NCBI GenBank assembly: GCA_018340805.1
Contig: JACMZG010001911.1
Location: 35,737,248 to 35,801,247, forward strand
Reading direction: 5' to 3'
DNA from: Microvelia longipes
Lineage: Eukaryota > Arthropoda > Insecta > Hemiptera > Veliidae
Length of the DNA: 64,000 bases
Shown here: in pieces, positions 27,338 to 39,272 of the stretch
Layout of the letters: each line of letters opens with the position of its first letter
How positions within the stretch are numbered: the first letter of the stretch is position 1
The notes under the pieces: model-generated
Database searches by the model: none
Told to the model about the DNA's origin: nothing
What the model saw: the letters and a program-made list of their open reading frames with translations, nothing else
Program-made: the position numbers and the translations under genes

Positions 27338-27720
27338 CACCGCACTTTCCGAAATTAACGGTTACTCAACCGACCCGATACCGAAACGCGATAAATCGTC
27401 CTTTTAAGTGTTAAACTTTGTGGTCTTTCGAACGCAACTTGTTCAAGTGAAAACTGTAAGCGACACACACCGATACGTACATGCTCAGCTTGTGAATGCT
27501 GTAAAGCGAATGCCGGCCGCCTCAGCTGACGGAGAACAACAATAACACGTGACCTCAAGGAAGCTCTCTGATTGGTTGACCTAATTCTCCCCACTCTCTT
27601 GACTCCCTCCACCTGGCACGGGTCCACTTATCTCGACCAGTTTCACTCCCCGCTTCAGCTGGTTCTTTGCTTCTTGGCTTAAATCTCACAGCGTTCCACT
27701 CATCTACGCAGTTTCTGATA
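27338..27720 (-). promoter_or_regulatory. 5' UTR and promoter region of the Glut4EF-like gene
   Basis: This is one of the most GC- and CpG-rich stretches of the window, directly upstream of the minus-strand ATG. It contains a CACGTG E-box at 27546-27551 (TCACGTG context on the minus strand) and a CCAAT box at 27571-27575 read as AACCAATCAGAG on the minus strand, which fits NF-Y preference. No clear TATA box is visible. The transcription start is not determined. A 90-codon open frame here has no support as a protein. Confidence 0.5.
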
Positions 27721-28197
27721 CTAGCAAATATACATCCGATTTCTCATTAATGATCTGGGAACTCTAAAATATATTTTAAACATTTACACAAAGCACAATT
27801 CCTTTCCTACTTGCTTGTGAAATGTATATGGCAGATACCAGAGTTACGCTCTATAGAGAATGAATAAAATACCTATATTATTTTTTTTTTGCTAATATTA
27901 AAGAAACTAATTACTCGCACACCCAGATAAGTCTGTCTAAATATTGTCATACTTAAAAGTAATTTTATTGTAGTTTAATGTATTATTATATAATTTAGTT
28001 TTGAGAACGAAATATCGTTAACTATTAATATTTCGTTAGCTGGAATAAAATATTGATCGTTCTGACGAATGAATAATATTTTTTATTGTAAATTATGTTT
28101 AACAATCCTTGATATATAAGCTTCTTGCTATTAAAATTTAAATCTACGACATGAGAAGCTAATAGATACCACAACGAATATAATACACACTATATTG

Positions 28198-28576
28198 ATG
28201 AAATAAAACAGAGTCTCTCCACTCATGATATATATTTGACATAGCCAGCTTTCAATCTTAACAGATCATCATTAGTGCCGGCAAGCAGCGAAGAAAAGAG
28301 TTAAGAGACAGCGGTTACAGTTTTAGCTAGAGCAGCTATAGGTTTGTAGCTGACAGCTACAAACCTCAGAACTAGTTTGACTATAAACTACAGTTTGTAA
28401 TCAGCTACAAACCTCTAGACAAAACTGTAACCGCTGTCTCCTAACTCTTTTCTTCGCTGCTCGCCGGCACTGATGATGTTCTGTTAAGATTAAAAGCTGG
28501 CTATGTCAAATATATATCATTAGTGGAGAGACTCTGTTTTATTTCATTACTTGAAACTCCACAACTCATTTTTCCT
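28198..28576. mobile_element. Penelope-like inverted-repeat element A
   Basis: The direct repeat TACACACTATATTG flanks it at 28184-28197 and 28577-28590, a 14-bp target duplication. Inside, the ends are inverted: GAAATAAAACAGAGTCTCTC on the left and its complement ending about 28549. A tail of about 27 bp on the right has no left partner. Each arm contains a hammerhead-like core: minus strand CTAATGA-(ATCT GTTA AGAT)-TGAAA-GCTGGC-TA at about 28238-28282, and plus strand CTGATGA-(TTCT GTTA AGAT)-TAAAA-GCTGGC-TA at about 28463-28508. The left copy has G to A in CTGATGA and the right copy has lost the G of GAAA, so both cores look inactivated. A 13-bp perfect palindrome lies at 28341-28367. There is no coding capacity. 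Paired arms, variable target duplication and an asymmetric tail fit pseudo-LTR remnants of Penelope-like elements. Confidence 0.6.
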
Positions 28577-30121
28577 TACACACTATATTGCTCGGCGCGA
28601 AAATTAAACTTTTAGTTAGGTATAGAAGTTTTTTTTTTCTTAATCTCATCTTTAACTTTTATTTAGCTCTTATATCTTATTTATGAACTTTATCTCATAT
28701 TTATTTATTCTTGGTGACGCAAGTGTAATGCACAAATTAAAATAACAGTTCTTTTCTTATATACCTACGGAGGTAGGTAAGGAAAGTAACAAGTGAACAA
28801 AATATTTTTAGTTATTAGTTAATTTTCTGTAAGTCCTAAGAGAAATCATTATACGCTCCTTGTTCTTACATAGTGTACTTCTCTTCCTCTTCCTTATCTG
28901 AAGAGAAAGGAGATGAGAGCGCGTGTTATAAATTTTGTATTGAAGAGAGGGAGCTCAGTTGGATCTTTTTACAGCTTTATCTCACGTAGGACGGTACTAG
29001 CGCATTCTATTGGTGTAGTGTCAAACTTGAAACTAATATCTTCCTAATCCCACCACTAATAGAAATGAAAATCGATAATTTTTTAACACCTTTGTTTTTT
29101 ATGATGCTACTGTAGATATTGACATAAGTGATTGAACATTTTGATTTAAGACTTAAATATGACTTTTTTATCAAATGAGAATTTTCTCATTTAAAATTAA
29201 TTTTGTTTCAATAATCTAATTCAACTCAACCAATCTAATTAAACCCAAACCATTTTAATTTATTGTAAGTTTTGATTTTAAAAATGCTTACAGGTCACAT
29301 AATTTCTGAAACACATATATTGAATTCTAGATTTGATATTCTAACAAGATTGTCCCAATTAAAAGGGATGTTCGAATTTACCAATATATTTTTTAACTCT
29401 TTCATTTACATTGTCCTTCTTAGCACCTTGTCAAAGTAAACCAATCATAGGTAAGATAGTTGTTTATTGATGTCTCTAATAAACGTCTGTTTAACTTTCT
29501 GTTTGACAAATTTTATTTATTCTAACAACTCAAATTTAAACTAATAGTTAAATTTTACTTGTTGTCAACGAAGTATCTAAACAGTCCCGTGCCTTTGCTC
29601 ACAGATCTTAACTGGTCAGTTTTTCTGGACGCAACCATCAAAAAATCTATCTCTAGATGCGTCTATCTGACGCAATCATTAAAAATTAAATCTGATAATG
29701 CTAATATAATCAAGAATAGAAAATAAATATTCCTAATTAGCCATTTTTTCAAATGAACTTTACCAAGAACTTATTACAACTAGCGGCCATCACATTTTTT
29801 TTAAATTTCATATTTTCTTTTTAAAATCATATAATTACAGCTAGCTTTCAACACAATAGCTTTTATAGCAGAGGACATGAAAATACACCTTGCGTCAGTC
29901 GTCAATTATAAGGCTATAAAGTGCCAACTTTACCTCACTTTTAAAATATAGTAGATTATGTAAATGTTTTATCGCCTTAAGAATAAAATCGTTCTTTACT
30001 GACATTTTTGAGTGTCTTACCTAACAGTACATTAGCTGATCATTAAAAATGTAAAACGGAATTCGCCCAAGTGCGTATAAAGTTTCGTCCCAGAGCCCAA
30101 AAACTATTGACGTACCGTTGT

Positions 30122-30262
<141 letters not shown>

Positions 30263-32412
30263 ATTTACACACTACTATACTATTTGAAGTTGTCAAATGC
30301 TTTGCTTTAAAATATCAGGTGAGAAGCTATTCATAAAAAAAATATAACTTATCGAAATACAGCGATACCAAGTTTCAAAGCCACGCCTGTGAGCATTGGC
30401 CAGAACGTTGACATTTCCTGAAGAAAGGGAGTCTTTCGCTATTTGTCATTAATGCTTCCTTTCTTGTATATCAAGGCAACCTTATAACTCATTATATTAT
30501 AAACTGTGAAAAAAGCTTTCAAAAAATGGTCAGGCGAGGTGGGTAGCGGTTCTGGTTGGATGATGATAAGTGGTCCTAACTGTAACCACTACTCAGTTAC
30601 AGAATATCTAGTTTCAACTATTGCTCTATCAAAAAGTTTGGATAATATGGATAGTAGCGACCCGTAACCATAACCCGGCTACGCACAATTGATCTTAAAG
30701 GTCACGGCTCTGCCTCGAACGTATCAAGTGCTATCATGGGAGTGATCTAAATCTTGCATCCGCAACCATCCTATCCTCATATTGTTTAAAACAACTTTGA
30801 TTACCGTCAATCCTATTGTAAAACTACACCATCTTCAAAATCGTTGTATACAGATATATTCTTTTGAATAATATAAAAGTGAAATAAGCTACCAAGTATG
30901 AAACTGTGCTTCCCTATAGCATATCTATTACCCCATTAAAGCATGTGCATTTAGAACTGACACGTTTTGACAAATGCATTAGCCAAAAATACTGTTGAGG
31001 TCTCCTACACAGTTTAAGGGCTCTAATTAACTTGTGTACCGCTGACCGCTTGAAATAGTGTAATGACTTTAACTCTATTACGCGTTTTTCAATTTCTGCC
31101 TCATAGATAAGAGAGTCTTCCTCATAGTGTAAAGAATTGTGGGCAGTTTAATTTTAAAACGGTCGCAAGTGTCGTTTCTAGCTTCTAAAATATTATGAAT
31201 TAGTCAGAATATATGCATGCTAGAAAAAGCATGATTTTCAGCTAATGAGCCGCGAATGTGAAATCAGGGCTCTTCAGCCTTTATTAGGTAATTAAATGTG
31301 TTAGTTACATTGGGCAGTATATGAGGACTCGCTTCAATTATTACTAACATTCTATGAAATTTCATTAAAGTCAGATCGACGGTTTTCGAAAAACGCAGGC
31401 AACGAAAATTTACAGACAGACATGCTTTCTAATGTTGATGGAAGAAAGAAACAACTTTTACTAGGAGAAAAAGCAACAATACAATTATTACTTTTAGAAC
31501 AGTAAACTTACTTTACGTACTTTTTGGAACAAAAACTTCAAAGCTATTGGTACTAAAATGGAAAAGTTAAAAAAAGTTTTAGACGACGAATTTTATTTCG
31601 AAATCTAATTTTAAGCATAAAAGAATTTGTTCATGATAAATTACATTTTGATGAATTGTCGCATTTATTGATTAACATATACAGGGTTTTTTTTGGGGGG
31701 CCCAGGGGGTATTTCCCCTCCCCCCCCCCCAAGAGCAACAAGGATACCCCCCGGCAAAAACAATTAAATGTAGCCCTCCTTTGTGGTGAAAAAGCTTGTC
31801 CCCGTAGGTAAAATGGATCTTTTGCTAAAAAAATGGTTGAGATCAAAACTGTAATTTACCATTCTTATTTGAAAATCATTACAGTTATGAACATATTTGA
31901 TACTTTACCCGAATATTAATTTTGTTGCTACTTTTGGTGTCTTTGAAAAATTAGTTTAATTAGTTTCCAAATAATATTACGGTATCCCATGATTTAACTT
32001 TTTGAATATATCAAAATTAGTAACAAAATCAACATATTTGGGTAATAGTTACAAAAATAATAATGCTATATATGAATTCGCAAAAGTCAATTTGCTGGGA
32101 GGAGAAAATTTTAGTCTAGGACCATGTTAAATTTTCTTCTTATTTTAAGATTTATTGGTACATCTAAATTGTTTCACCCTGTAAATAGCCATAAATGGTA
32201 CCCCATTTATTATTGAAAGTTATTATTGTGTTAGTTATGTTCCATTTTAAATATTTTTAAATATTTAATAATAGAATTTAATGAGTCTTTATTTAAATAT
32301 TACTACTTAAACAAGGTTTTACTTGATTTATATGATGAATTGAGCCGTGGAGTACCGTAATAATGAATAAAAAAAACAGTTTTTGTCTCTTCACACATAG
32401 TTATATTTATAT

Positions 32413-32455
32413 AATATAGCCGGCTTTCAACCTTTAATGGTCATCATCAGTGCCT
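32413..32455 (-). ncRNA. hammerhead-ribozyme-like motif, intact core
   Basis: On the minus strand: GGCA, CTGATGA, then T, then GACC-(ATTAAA)-GGTT, GAAA, GCCGGC, TA. Mapped to type I hammerhead numbering, C3-A9 is CTGATGA, stem II is GACC/GGTT, G12-A14 is GAA, A15.1 with U16.1 flanks the palindromic GCCGGC, and the NUH triplet is CTA. It is the only copy in the window with all core residues intact. Departures from the canonical form are an extra T between CTGATGA and stem II and a weak stem I here (GGCA against TATT). The family consensus (GGCA/TGTT) pairs better. Activity is not established. Confidence 0.4.
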
Positions 32456-32608
32456 ACATGACAAATAATAGATCAATTACAAAAAATAAACAAATAAAGC
32501 AAAAAGTCAAAAATTTTTTTTTTCATTTACTTTTGATGAATTTAAATTTGATTTTTTACTTTTTGCTCTATTTGTTTATTTTATTAATTGATCTATTGTT
32601 TGTCATGT

Positions 32609-32652
32609 AGGCACTGATGCTGACCGTTAACGGTTGAAAGCCGTCTTTGTTA
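32609..32652 (+). ncRNA. hammerhead-like motif, mutated core
   Basis: Plus strand: GGCA, CTGATGC, T, then GACCG-(TTAA)-CGGTT, GAAA, GCCGTC, TT, TGTT. Stem II is longer and perfectly paired, and stem I (GGCA/TGTT) can pair. A9 is C instead of A, which should disable catalysis. It is the partner arm of the motif at 32413-32455. Confidence 0.35.
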
Positions 32653-33312
32653 TATAAATATAATATTGTGTGGAGAGACAAAAACTGTTCAGTTTTACAT
32701 TACATTAAAAAATTGTTGCCCCCCTCTCCCGGTTAACAATTTTTTACAACTGTGTATACCGTTAACCCTCCATATTTTTGAGATACTCCTGGGGATAAAA
32801 CCTCTGAGAGAAACCCTGAACATATATGTCTTACACAAATCGGAACATATACGGTTACAAAAATCTTATGTAGTTTATTCATAGTATATGTATAATATAT
32901 AAGCATTATTGAGTCATTATAATGGTACTTTAATTTTTCTATATATATTTTAGTTCTTATAATTTCCCGCATAAACGCATCATATTAAACACTTATAGAT
33001 ATCGTAGGTAAGTATGAGAAGTCGAAAATTTAAGTTTCACCAAAATGATTTGTCCTAGGTATTTCATGATCCCTAAGTGGTTTCATTATGTTTTCTATGT
33101 ACCCTAAAGTGTTTTGAGAAAGTCCTGTGGTACTCTGTACCTAATGTTAAAAGAATACTTTAATTAGTGTAACAAAAATATTGTAAACTTGTGCTAAAAG
33201 AATAAATGTTACCATTGAAAAAATATTTATATCATTTAACTTAACAACTTTTTTATTACTTAACTTAATTAATACTTTAAATTTACTTATTAATACGTTA
33301 ACTTGACTTATT

Positions 33313-33530
33313 AAGTGTTTCCATGCTTTAAACTCCGTTTCTTGCTTAAGTTTTTGATATGCTTTATAATTTGAGTTTGAGCAGTTACTCAATTATAAAG
33401 CACATCTCGTTATTCGTTTTATCTGTTTTTTAAAAAGCAGAAAAAATGAGTAATGCTTTATAATTGAGTAATTGCTCATGTTATAAAGCATAAACCGGTA
33501 ACTTAAGCAAGAAATGAATTGTTAAACACG
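33313..33530. repeat. foldback element with ~80-bp arms
   Basis: Left arm 33313-33402 and right arm about 33454-33530 are inverted copies sharing TTTCTTGCTTAAG and TACTCAATTATAAAGCA. The loop is about 50 bp. Ends resemble AAGTGTTT / AAACAC. It looks like a nonautonomous palindromic element. Confidence 0.7.
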
Positions 33531-34224
33531 CAAACACCCATTTCAAAAGAACATTTACCTTTGAAGTTTTTGATGATTTTGGCAACGCTAGTAATAGTAA
33601 GCGAGTTTAACTTTTTAGAGTTTTTATGTTTTAATATTTGCGCTAATGTAAAACATTTTAAATCAATTTTTTATCGAACATTCTGATTTATTTTCGTGAT
33701 TTAATTAATATTTCGTGGTTTTATTTTGTTTAATAGTTATGAAATAACCCATAACTGTGAATATTTGAGGAGAAAAAGACACTTATGATTATATAATATA
33801 GAAAATAAAGTTCTTTTCAACATCAATACAACAAAAAATGGGTCGCATAAACCGCTCGTTTTAAAAAATTATAAATATCTATTCACGGCAGGCAACTGGT
33901 TAGGCATAAACGATAGCAACTTTTTCTGCCTAGGGAGTTATAGGTAGAGCTAAATGCATTGAAATATCTCAAAACTCCATTTACTGGGAAATAGTATTTC
34001 TAATTTAGGCTTATCTAACATTAGTTACACATTTATTTAGGTTCGAGAACAGTTTATTTCTAGGCCAATAATTAAAATTTTGAGGAATCCCTCCCCTAGT
34101 TTTTTGGAGCCCCAAAATTTTACAGTGCACAAAATTGTTTGCTTAAAATTCGTTTTAGGTCAAAAGAAATAAATTAATTTTCGTGGGTCGAGCCCCCAAG
34201 TGTGATGAGATGAAACGTTACATG

Positions 34225-34405
34225 CAAAAAAGCGGAATATTACTGACACGTATACACGACTTTGCCATCCTCAGCTGCCTATGAGCAGTTATATTGTAAA
34301 TTACCTGCCTGGGCTTTGCCTCTACAGGTAATTTCTGTAGCCTAACAACGACTAGGCTTGGGGCAACATTTTAAACTAGTCAGTAATATCCCGTTTTCCT
34401 ATCTA
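34225..34405. repeat. small terminal-inverted-repeat element
   Basis: GCGGAATATTACTGAC near 34231 is matched in reverse by GTCAGTAATATCCCG near 34380. Inside is a second hairpin, AATTACCTG / CAGGTAATT, at about 34301-34332. It has MITE size, but no target duplication is clear. Confidence 0.5.
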
Positions 34406-36949
34406 TTATACATACAAAAATATATAATATATATATACAAAAATAACTAAAGTAATTTTTCGTGGGAGGGGGGGGGGGAGTAAAAGGGAAAGTCTGCTCA
34501 ATTTTGAAAAAAACGGGACTAACAAAACACTATCGAGCATATCCGTTGGGCAAAGGCGCACCTCATTTATTGTTTATCACTCTCTCAAATGTTTGTGTAA
34601 ACAAATACAAGTGGTATAATGTTTATGTTATTATTTCTTTAAAATTAATAAAATTTAACAATTTGACGTATGAAAACAGTGGCAAGAATAGCTTCTAAAA
34701 TAAAAGAAAAGATACGGGGTCCCCTTTGATTTACACAGGATCCCTAGAGTTAGTGCACTTCCTCTTCTCCCCCCTCAAAATGAATTAAATAACTATTAAC
34801 TGATAATTAATAGTTTATGTAGCTAATGTAGTTTAAGCACCATCTATCTTTGAATTGAAATAGTAGGTTGTATATTAAATATAAAAATCAGGTCTAACGC
34901 GTGACTTAGTGACGCATTTTGGGAGAAAAATAGTTTATTTAAATAGAAAAGTTGCAAGATTTCTGTGAAGTGAGGATTTGAGTAGTTTATTCTGTTGGAG
35001 GCGGTGCCGGTATTCACGTGGAGGCAGTAGATATAGATCCACGTGCCCCGGGGGTGGGAGAGCTAGGGGCCAAGGACAGTGGGTCACCCACACGCCATCT
35101 AGGCCACCTGACCTAGTTACATTGCAGCATTACACAGCACTAATATCTCAATATTATTCTACGCTAAAATGCTTCTCCCTTTTCTACTTTTACTACCACA
35201 TAATAATTACAGCCTGAGTTATAAAGATTATAAATTTATATGGTAAATTAACAAGATGATATAAATAAACCCCCACGTAACTAACATTTACATAATTATA
35301 TTTCTATGTAACCTAGAGAAAAAAGCTGTTTGGAAAATATGACCCAGTCGTTTTAAAAAGAAGCTCAACTGATCACACTAAATAGTGGAAGGAGTGGAAT
35401 CATACAAACTCTAAATGAATGACACCAACCAAATTATTGCTAGTCTGAATCAAGATAGTATGCTCAATCATTTAGCAATATTGTCTCATAATCTTTAAGA
35501 CACTCTTTACTAACTCCCTATGGATGGATATAATACCACTTTTTACTGTCTTGCGCCGACGCCTGTGGCCAGATAATCCACGGTAGAATCATTAACTATT
35601 GCTGGGTGGCCATTAAGATCAACTGACACCTACCTAGCCCGTATTTTAACTTATACTCTCATTTCTGGCCTCAACTACAATTTCCACAAAAACTATTAAA
35701 CTTTGTGGATTTACTTAAATGTCCATCATCATCGTAGCATGTTCCTAGTCTATTAAATTATATTAGTTATTAGTTTACGTGTACTTACCTTTGCCTCTAG
35801 AAATAATAATCTCATTTTAGTGCCTTAAAGCAGTAGAAATTTATTGTATAATAGACCTATTTTTAGGATGATGAGACTTTTTAATAATTATTTATCTCAA
35901 TATAAAAATGTTGACCTTGACTTGTTCAATGTAAAATATTCTAGGCTTCTTAGATGATTAAAAATTAACATAATTTATTATGTCTTCGACATTTTATTAA
36001 TTTGAATTATTTTAAAAAACTCTTCCTTTTTTTAATGACTTTTATCATTTGTTACAAAGTTTTCTACTCTTCTTTTTTGTATTTTTATAATGAAAATATG
36101 ATTTCAATTATTTTTGTGCAATTTATTTTAATTTGATGTGTAATCTTTTAATTTTTTTTTTGTAAATTGGGCTCTTGAACGTCTTTAAGTCTACTATCTA
36201 AATTAGTTATTCAATCATACCGTATATTACCTTCTCTAGATAGAGTCAGAAAGAAGTCTTAAGGTCTCTTATGACTATGTAGTTTCAACGATTTATCTGC
36301 CCCACCCTACCCCTTTATGAGCATATGTAGTTACTCTGACCTGTAATGCTGTATACAACATAGTACTAACAGCTCTCTGAGGTCTCACTCTAGAGCACAG
36401 GTGGCAGAAGCGTATTAACATCACACAATGTTTTCCTAAACTGTTTGCCTTTGAAGCAAATATGTGTAAACTTGCCAATTATCAAGCCTAAAATGTGAGG
36501 CCTTCATGTTGAAGACCACAGAACATTAATTCAAGCTTTACTCTTACTCTGAGAAACTGGTTATATCAGTAGGCCTGTTCTTAAGCGTAAAAACAAATTA
36601 GCCTGACTGAGGTTTGAACCTATTTAATTTAATTTTTTTAAATACGGGTTTTCTGAACTAATTTCAAGAAAACATTACCAAATGACACCAAAAACGGTGC
36701 CTGTAAAAGCTGAGCGAGAAAAGTAGTATCTCTAAAGTAGATCTCTTATCAGGACTGCCAATAAAAAATCAAATAAATAAATAAAACAGCTAAGGTTTTC
36801 CATCTTGAGCGGTAGGAACTAAAGTTACAAAGCTTTAGCATATTTACTAATAAAACCAGACGTCCTGGAGGGCTTAGAACGTTTAGAAATATGTATGATT
36901 TTCTAGAATTTATTTTTTGCCAAATCGACAAAACGGTACGGGGTACCTC

Positions 36950-37770
36950 GGTACTTTTCCTTATTACATCAGATTTGCTACGCTCATCCACCCTACTTCA
37001 GACTCGCTTTGCTCGTCCTCGGAATATACAAGTCGTCTAATTGATACTGCAACACCTCTCTCTTCGCTCGTCCTCAGATAGTAAATACATCCGTTTCATT
37101 CCCAGCGGTCACCCATCCTGGCACTGACCACGCTCGATGCTGATTAACTTTTATGATCTAATAAAAATCATGGATATACTTGTCGTATTGAAATAAAACG
37201 TGGTGTACTTTTCTATTACGTAAAGGCATAGACTTGTACCGAATTTCAACTCAATTTGAATATTTTCCAATTATTTAAAAAACGTACACAAATCATTCAA
37301 TAAAAATTGAACTAATGCTAAAAATGAAATGAAACTTAGCACATATATTATTCTTATATATGAATAACTTCTTATATATTATAACTTATATATGATTTGG
37401 CACATGCGTGCCAAATCTCAAATTGATCGCAACATTTTTCCAACATATTTTACTTATTATGATTTTTCAAAATTTTCACTGAGTAATTATTGCGGGTTGA
37501 TGACGATATAAAACATATTTTCCTAATAGCACAGTTACACCGATAGACTTATTTTGTACAAAGATTCAATTCTCTAACATAAGTACACTGGAAGCTACGA
37601 TGATAACAGACACACACACACACATACAGACAGACAACTTTGTGAAAACCACTTAGGATGCCTTAAAACATTTGAAACGGATGATTCCGGCGACATTCCG
37701 ATTCCGGATATTTTTGCAAACACAATGTTTTTCCTATAAATGAGGAAAAGTAAAAGGTTTTCAAATACTT
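36950..37770. repeat. dispersed repeat with 5S-rRNA-like block, copy 2
   Basis: On the minus strand at about 37085-37150 the sequence reads AGTTAATCAGCATCGAGCG, then GTGGTCAGTGCCAGG, then ATGGGTGACCGCTGGGAA, a clear match to the internal control region of 5S rRNA as I know it. Two TCGCTTTGCTCGTCCTC-type blocks lie at about 37006 and 37060. A tail about 450 bp to the right contains CTACGATGATAACAGAC, a CACACA run and ATAAATGAGGAAAAGTAAAA. It is parallel in structure to 20125-20770 and better conserved. Confidence 0.6.
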
Positions 37771-38107
37771 GCTACGAGATTTTAGAGGCAGTAACTATTT
37801 CAGCACTCAGAGTGTCAGGTAGAGTTTGGTCCTGTAATTTGTCAATCCTAACAATATTTCTGTTATTCTGATACATAATATTTTATAAAATTAATTTACC
37901 TTGCTTATATTTTCAGTATTTCTTCTCAACGTTTTAGATTTGTAACTTTATTTCAACGAAATAAATAAACCAATAATGTAAAAGGTGACAAAACTAACAA
38001 TAAAAATCTGACGATTCATTAACAACTACTAACAAATTAAAACGAGGCATAAATATCAGTGTTGCCAATATTTTATTCAAAATTATATTTTTATTAGGCA
38101 TTGTCAC

Positions 38108-38572
38108 AGAGATATTATTACTAGAGACTAGAGGAGCCCTATTGGTTAAATTTTGAAACATCGAAAAAGTAACCTGACCACTTTAGTCTTCTTTAGTAGT
38201 CAGGTTACTTTATAGTAGATCGTACTTAAATTAGATCGTTAAAAATACAAATCAAAACACAGCCAATTTGCGAGAAGCCGAAATAAATTGATTTATTATA
38301 ACCATAACATTGAGAGGCCTGAAACATCTTTTTGGGGCTATGTTTAACCACATTGAAACCTCCTCCAAGAGTAAGTTAAGGTTATAATAAATCAATTGTT
38401 TTCAGCTTCCCGCACATTGCATGTGTTGTGATTTGTATTTTTAATGTTCCACTACATAAGTAACTGAAATTTTATACTCATTATTAGATTGTATTTATAC
38501 GCGAGGTGGTCATGTTACTTTTTCGATGTTTCAAAATTAAACCTATAGGGCCTCTCTACTAATAATATCTCT
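38108..38572. mobile_element. 465-bp inverted-repeat element
   Basis: The ends are inverted: AGAGATATTATTACTAGAG at 38108 and CTCTACTAATAATATCTCT ending 38572. The match extends through the shared TTTTGAAACATCGAAAAAGT and AACCTGACCAC. The left arm also forms its own 13-bp hairpin (AAAGTAACCTGAC with its complement, about 38168-38212), and inner blocks TTGATTTATTATAACC / GGTTATAATAAATCAA pair. A diverged relative lies at about 54490-54790. No coding capacity. Confidence 0.75.
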
Positions 38573-39162
38573 ATATGTATTGTTAAGTTTTGTAAGTTGT
38601 TTAATTTTAGTTTTATGAGTTTAATTTTTGATCCTATAAAAGGTTATGTGAAAAGGTTCTACGTCTCTTAGATTATATCTTTATCTCCAATCTTTCGAAT
38701 CAATTTCTATGATTTTTATTGAAATCAACCTTCTTTTATAAATTCTGTTCCTTACTTCTGGCTAGCTAACCTTTTTAATTCTCGATTTTGGAATGGTAAC
38801 TTCGTCACAGATGTCTACTACCCACCAATCCAAGTTTTCTTTGTGATGGACTAAACCCTTTAACTTTTCCAAGATTTTAGAGTTTGTTCAAGTCTAACAC
38901 CAGCCTTGTGAATGTGTAAAGAAGCCTCTTTATGTTATTTCGGGTTACCTTATATTTTGTACAAACCGTTAGACTTAGCTAGCTTAAGTTTTATTCCGCT
39001 TGCCGTGGCTGACAACCAATTTCTTTTGCCATTATCATTTGTAAGGATCTTGTTTTAATTTATATCGAATTTTTAAGTAATCGTGAAAATAATGTATCTC
39101 AACTAGTGGCGTACTGGGACAAATAGACCCGAGGGGGGCTTACTTCAAAGGGGCCCATAAAA

Positions 39163-39166
<4 letters not shown>

Positions 39167-39202
<36 letters not shown>

Positions 39203-39215
39203 ATTATATATATAT

Positions 39216-39270
<55 letters not shown>
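39167..39270. repeat. (TA)n microsatellite
   Basis: About 104 bp of alternating TA with phase breaks, inside the hAT-like element. Confidence 0.95.

Positions 39271-39272
<2 letters not shown>

Larger units (their letters stand above)
32370..32695. mobile_element. Penelope-like inverted-repeat element B
   Basis: The outer arms are inverted copies: AACAGTTTTTGTCTCTTCAC at about 32376 and its complement GTGGAGAGACAAAAACTGTT ending about 32690. The inner arms carry TAGCCGGCTTTCAACC, then GGTCATCATCAGTGCC, on the left and the corresponding plus-strand motif on the right, separated by a central AT-rich stem (TGACAAATAATAGATCAATT and its complement). It shares the GTGGAGAGAC and GCCGGC blocks with the elements at 28198 and 51326. 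A TAAAAAA match outside both ends could be a target duplication but is low complexity. Confidence 0.6.

Noticed and set aside
27338..27340. GTG as start of the Glut4EF-like protein
   Set aside because: The adjacent ATG is the plausible eukaryotic start and gives the family-like MSTGKRLAKR opening.
27355..27627. 90-codon minus-strand frame
   Set aside because: Lies in the 5' UTR/promoter region with no family resemblance; open only because of GC-richer composition.
31681..31846. G/C-run region as regulatory or quadruplex element
   Set aside because: Simple homopolymer runs without a repeated four-tract pattern that I could support.
36600..36630. tRNA-like GGTTCAAACC on the minus strand
   Set aside because: No D-arm, anticodon arm or acceptor stem could be fitted around it.
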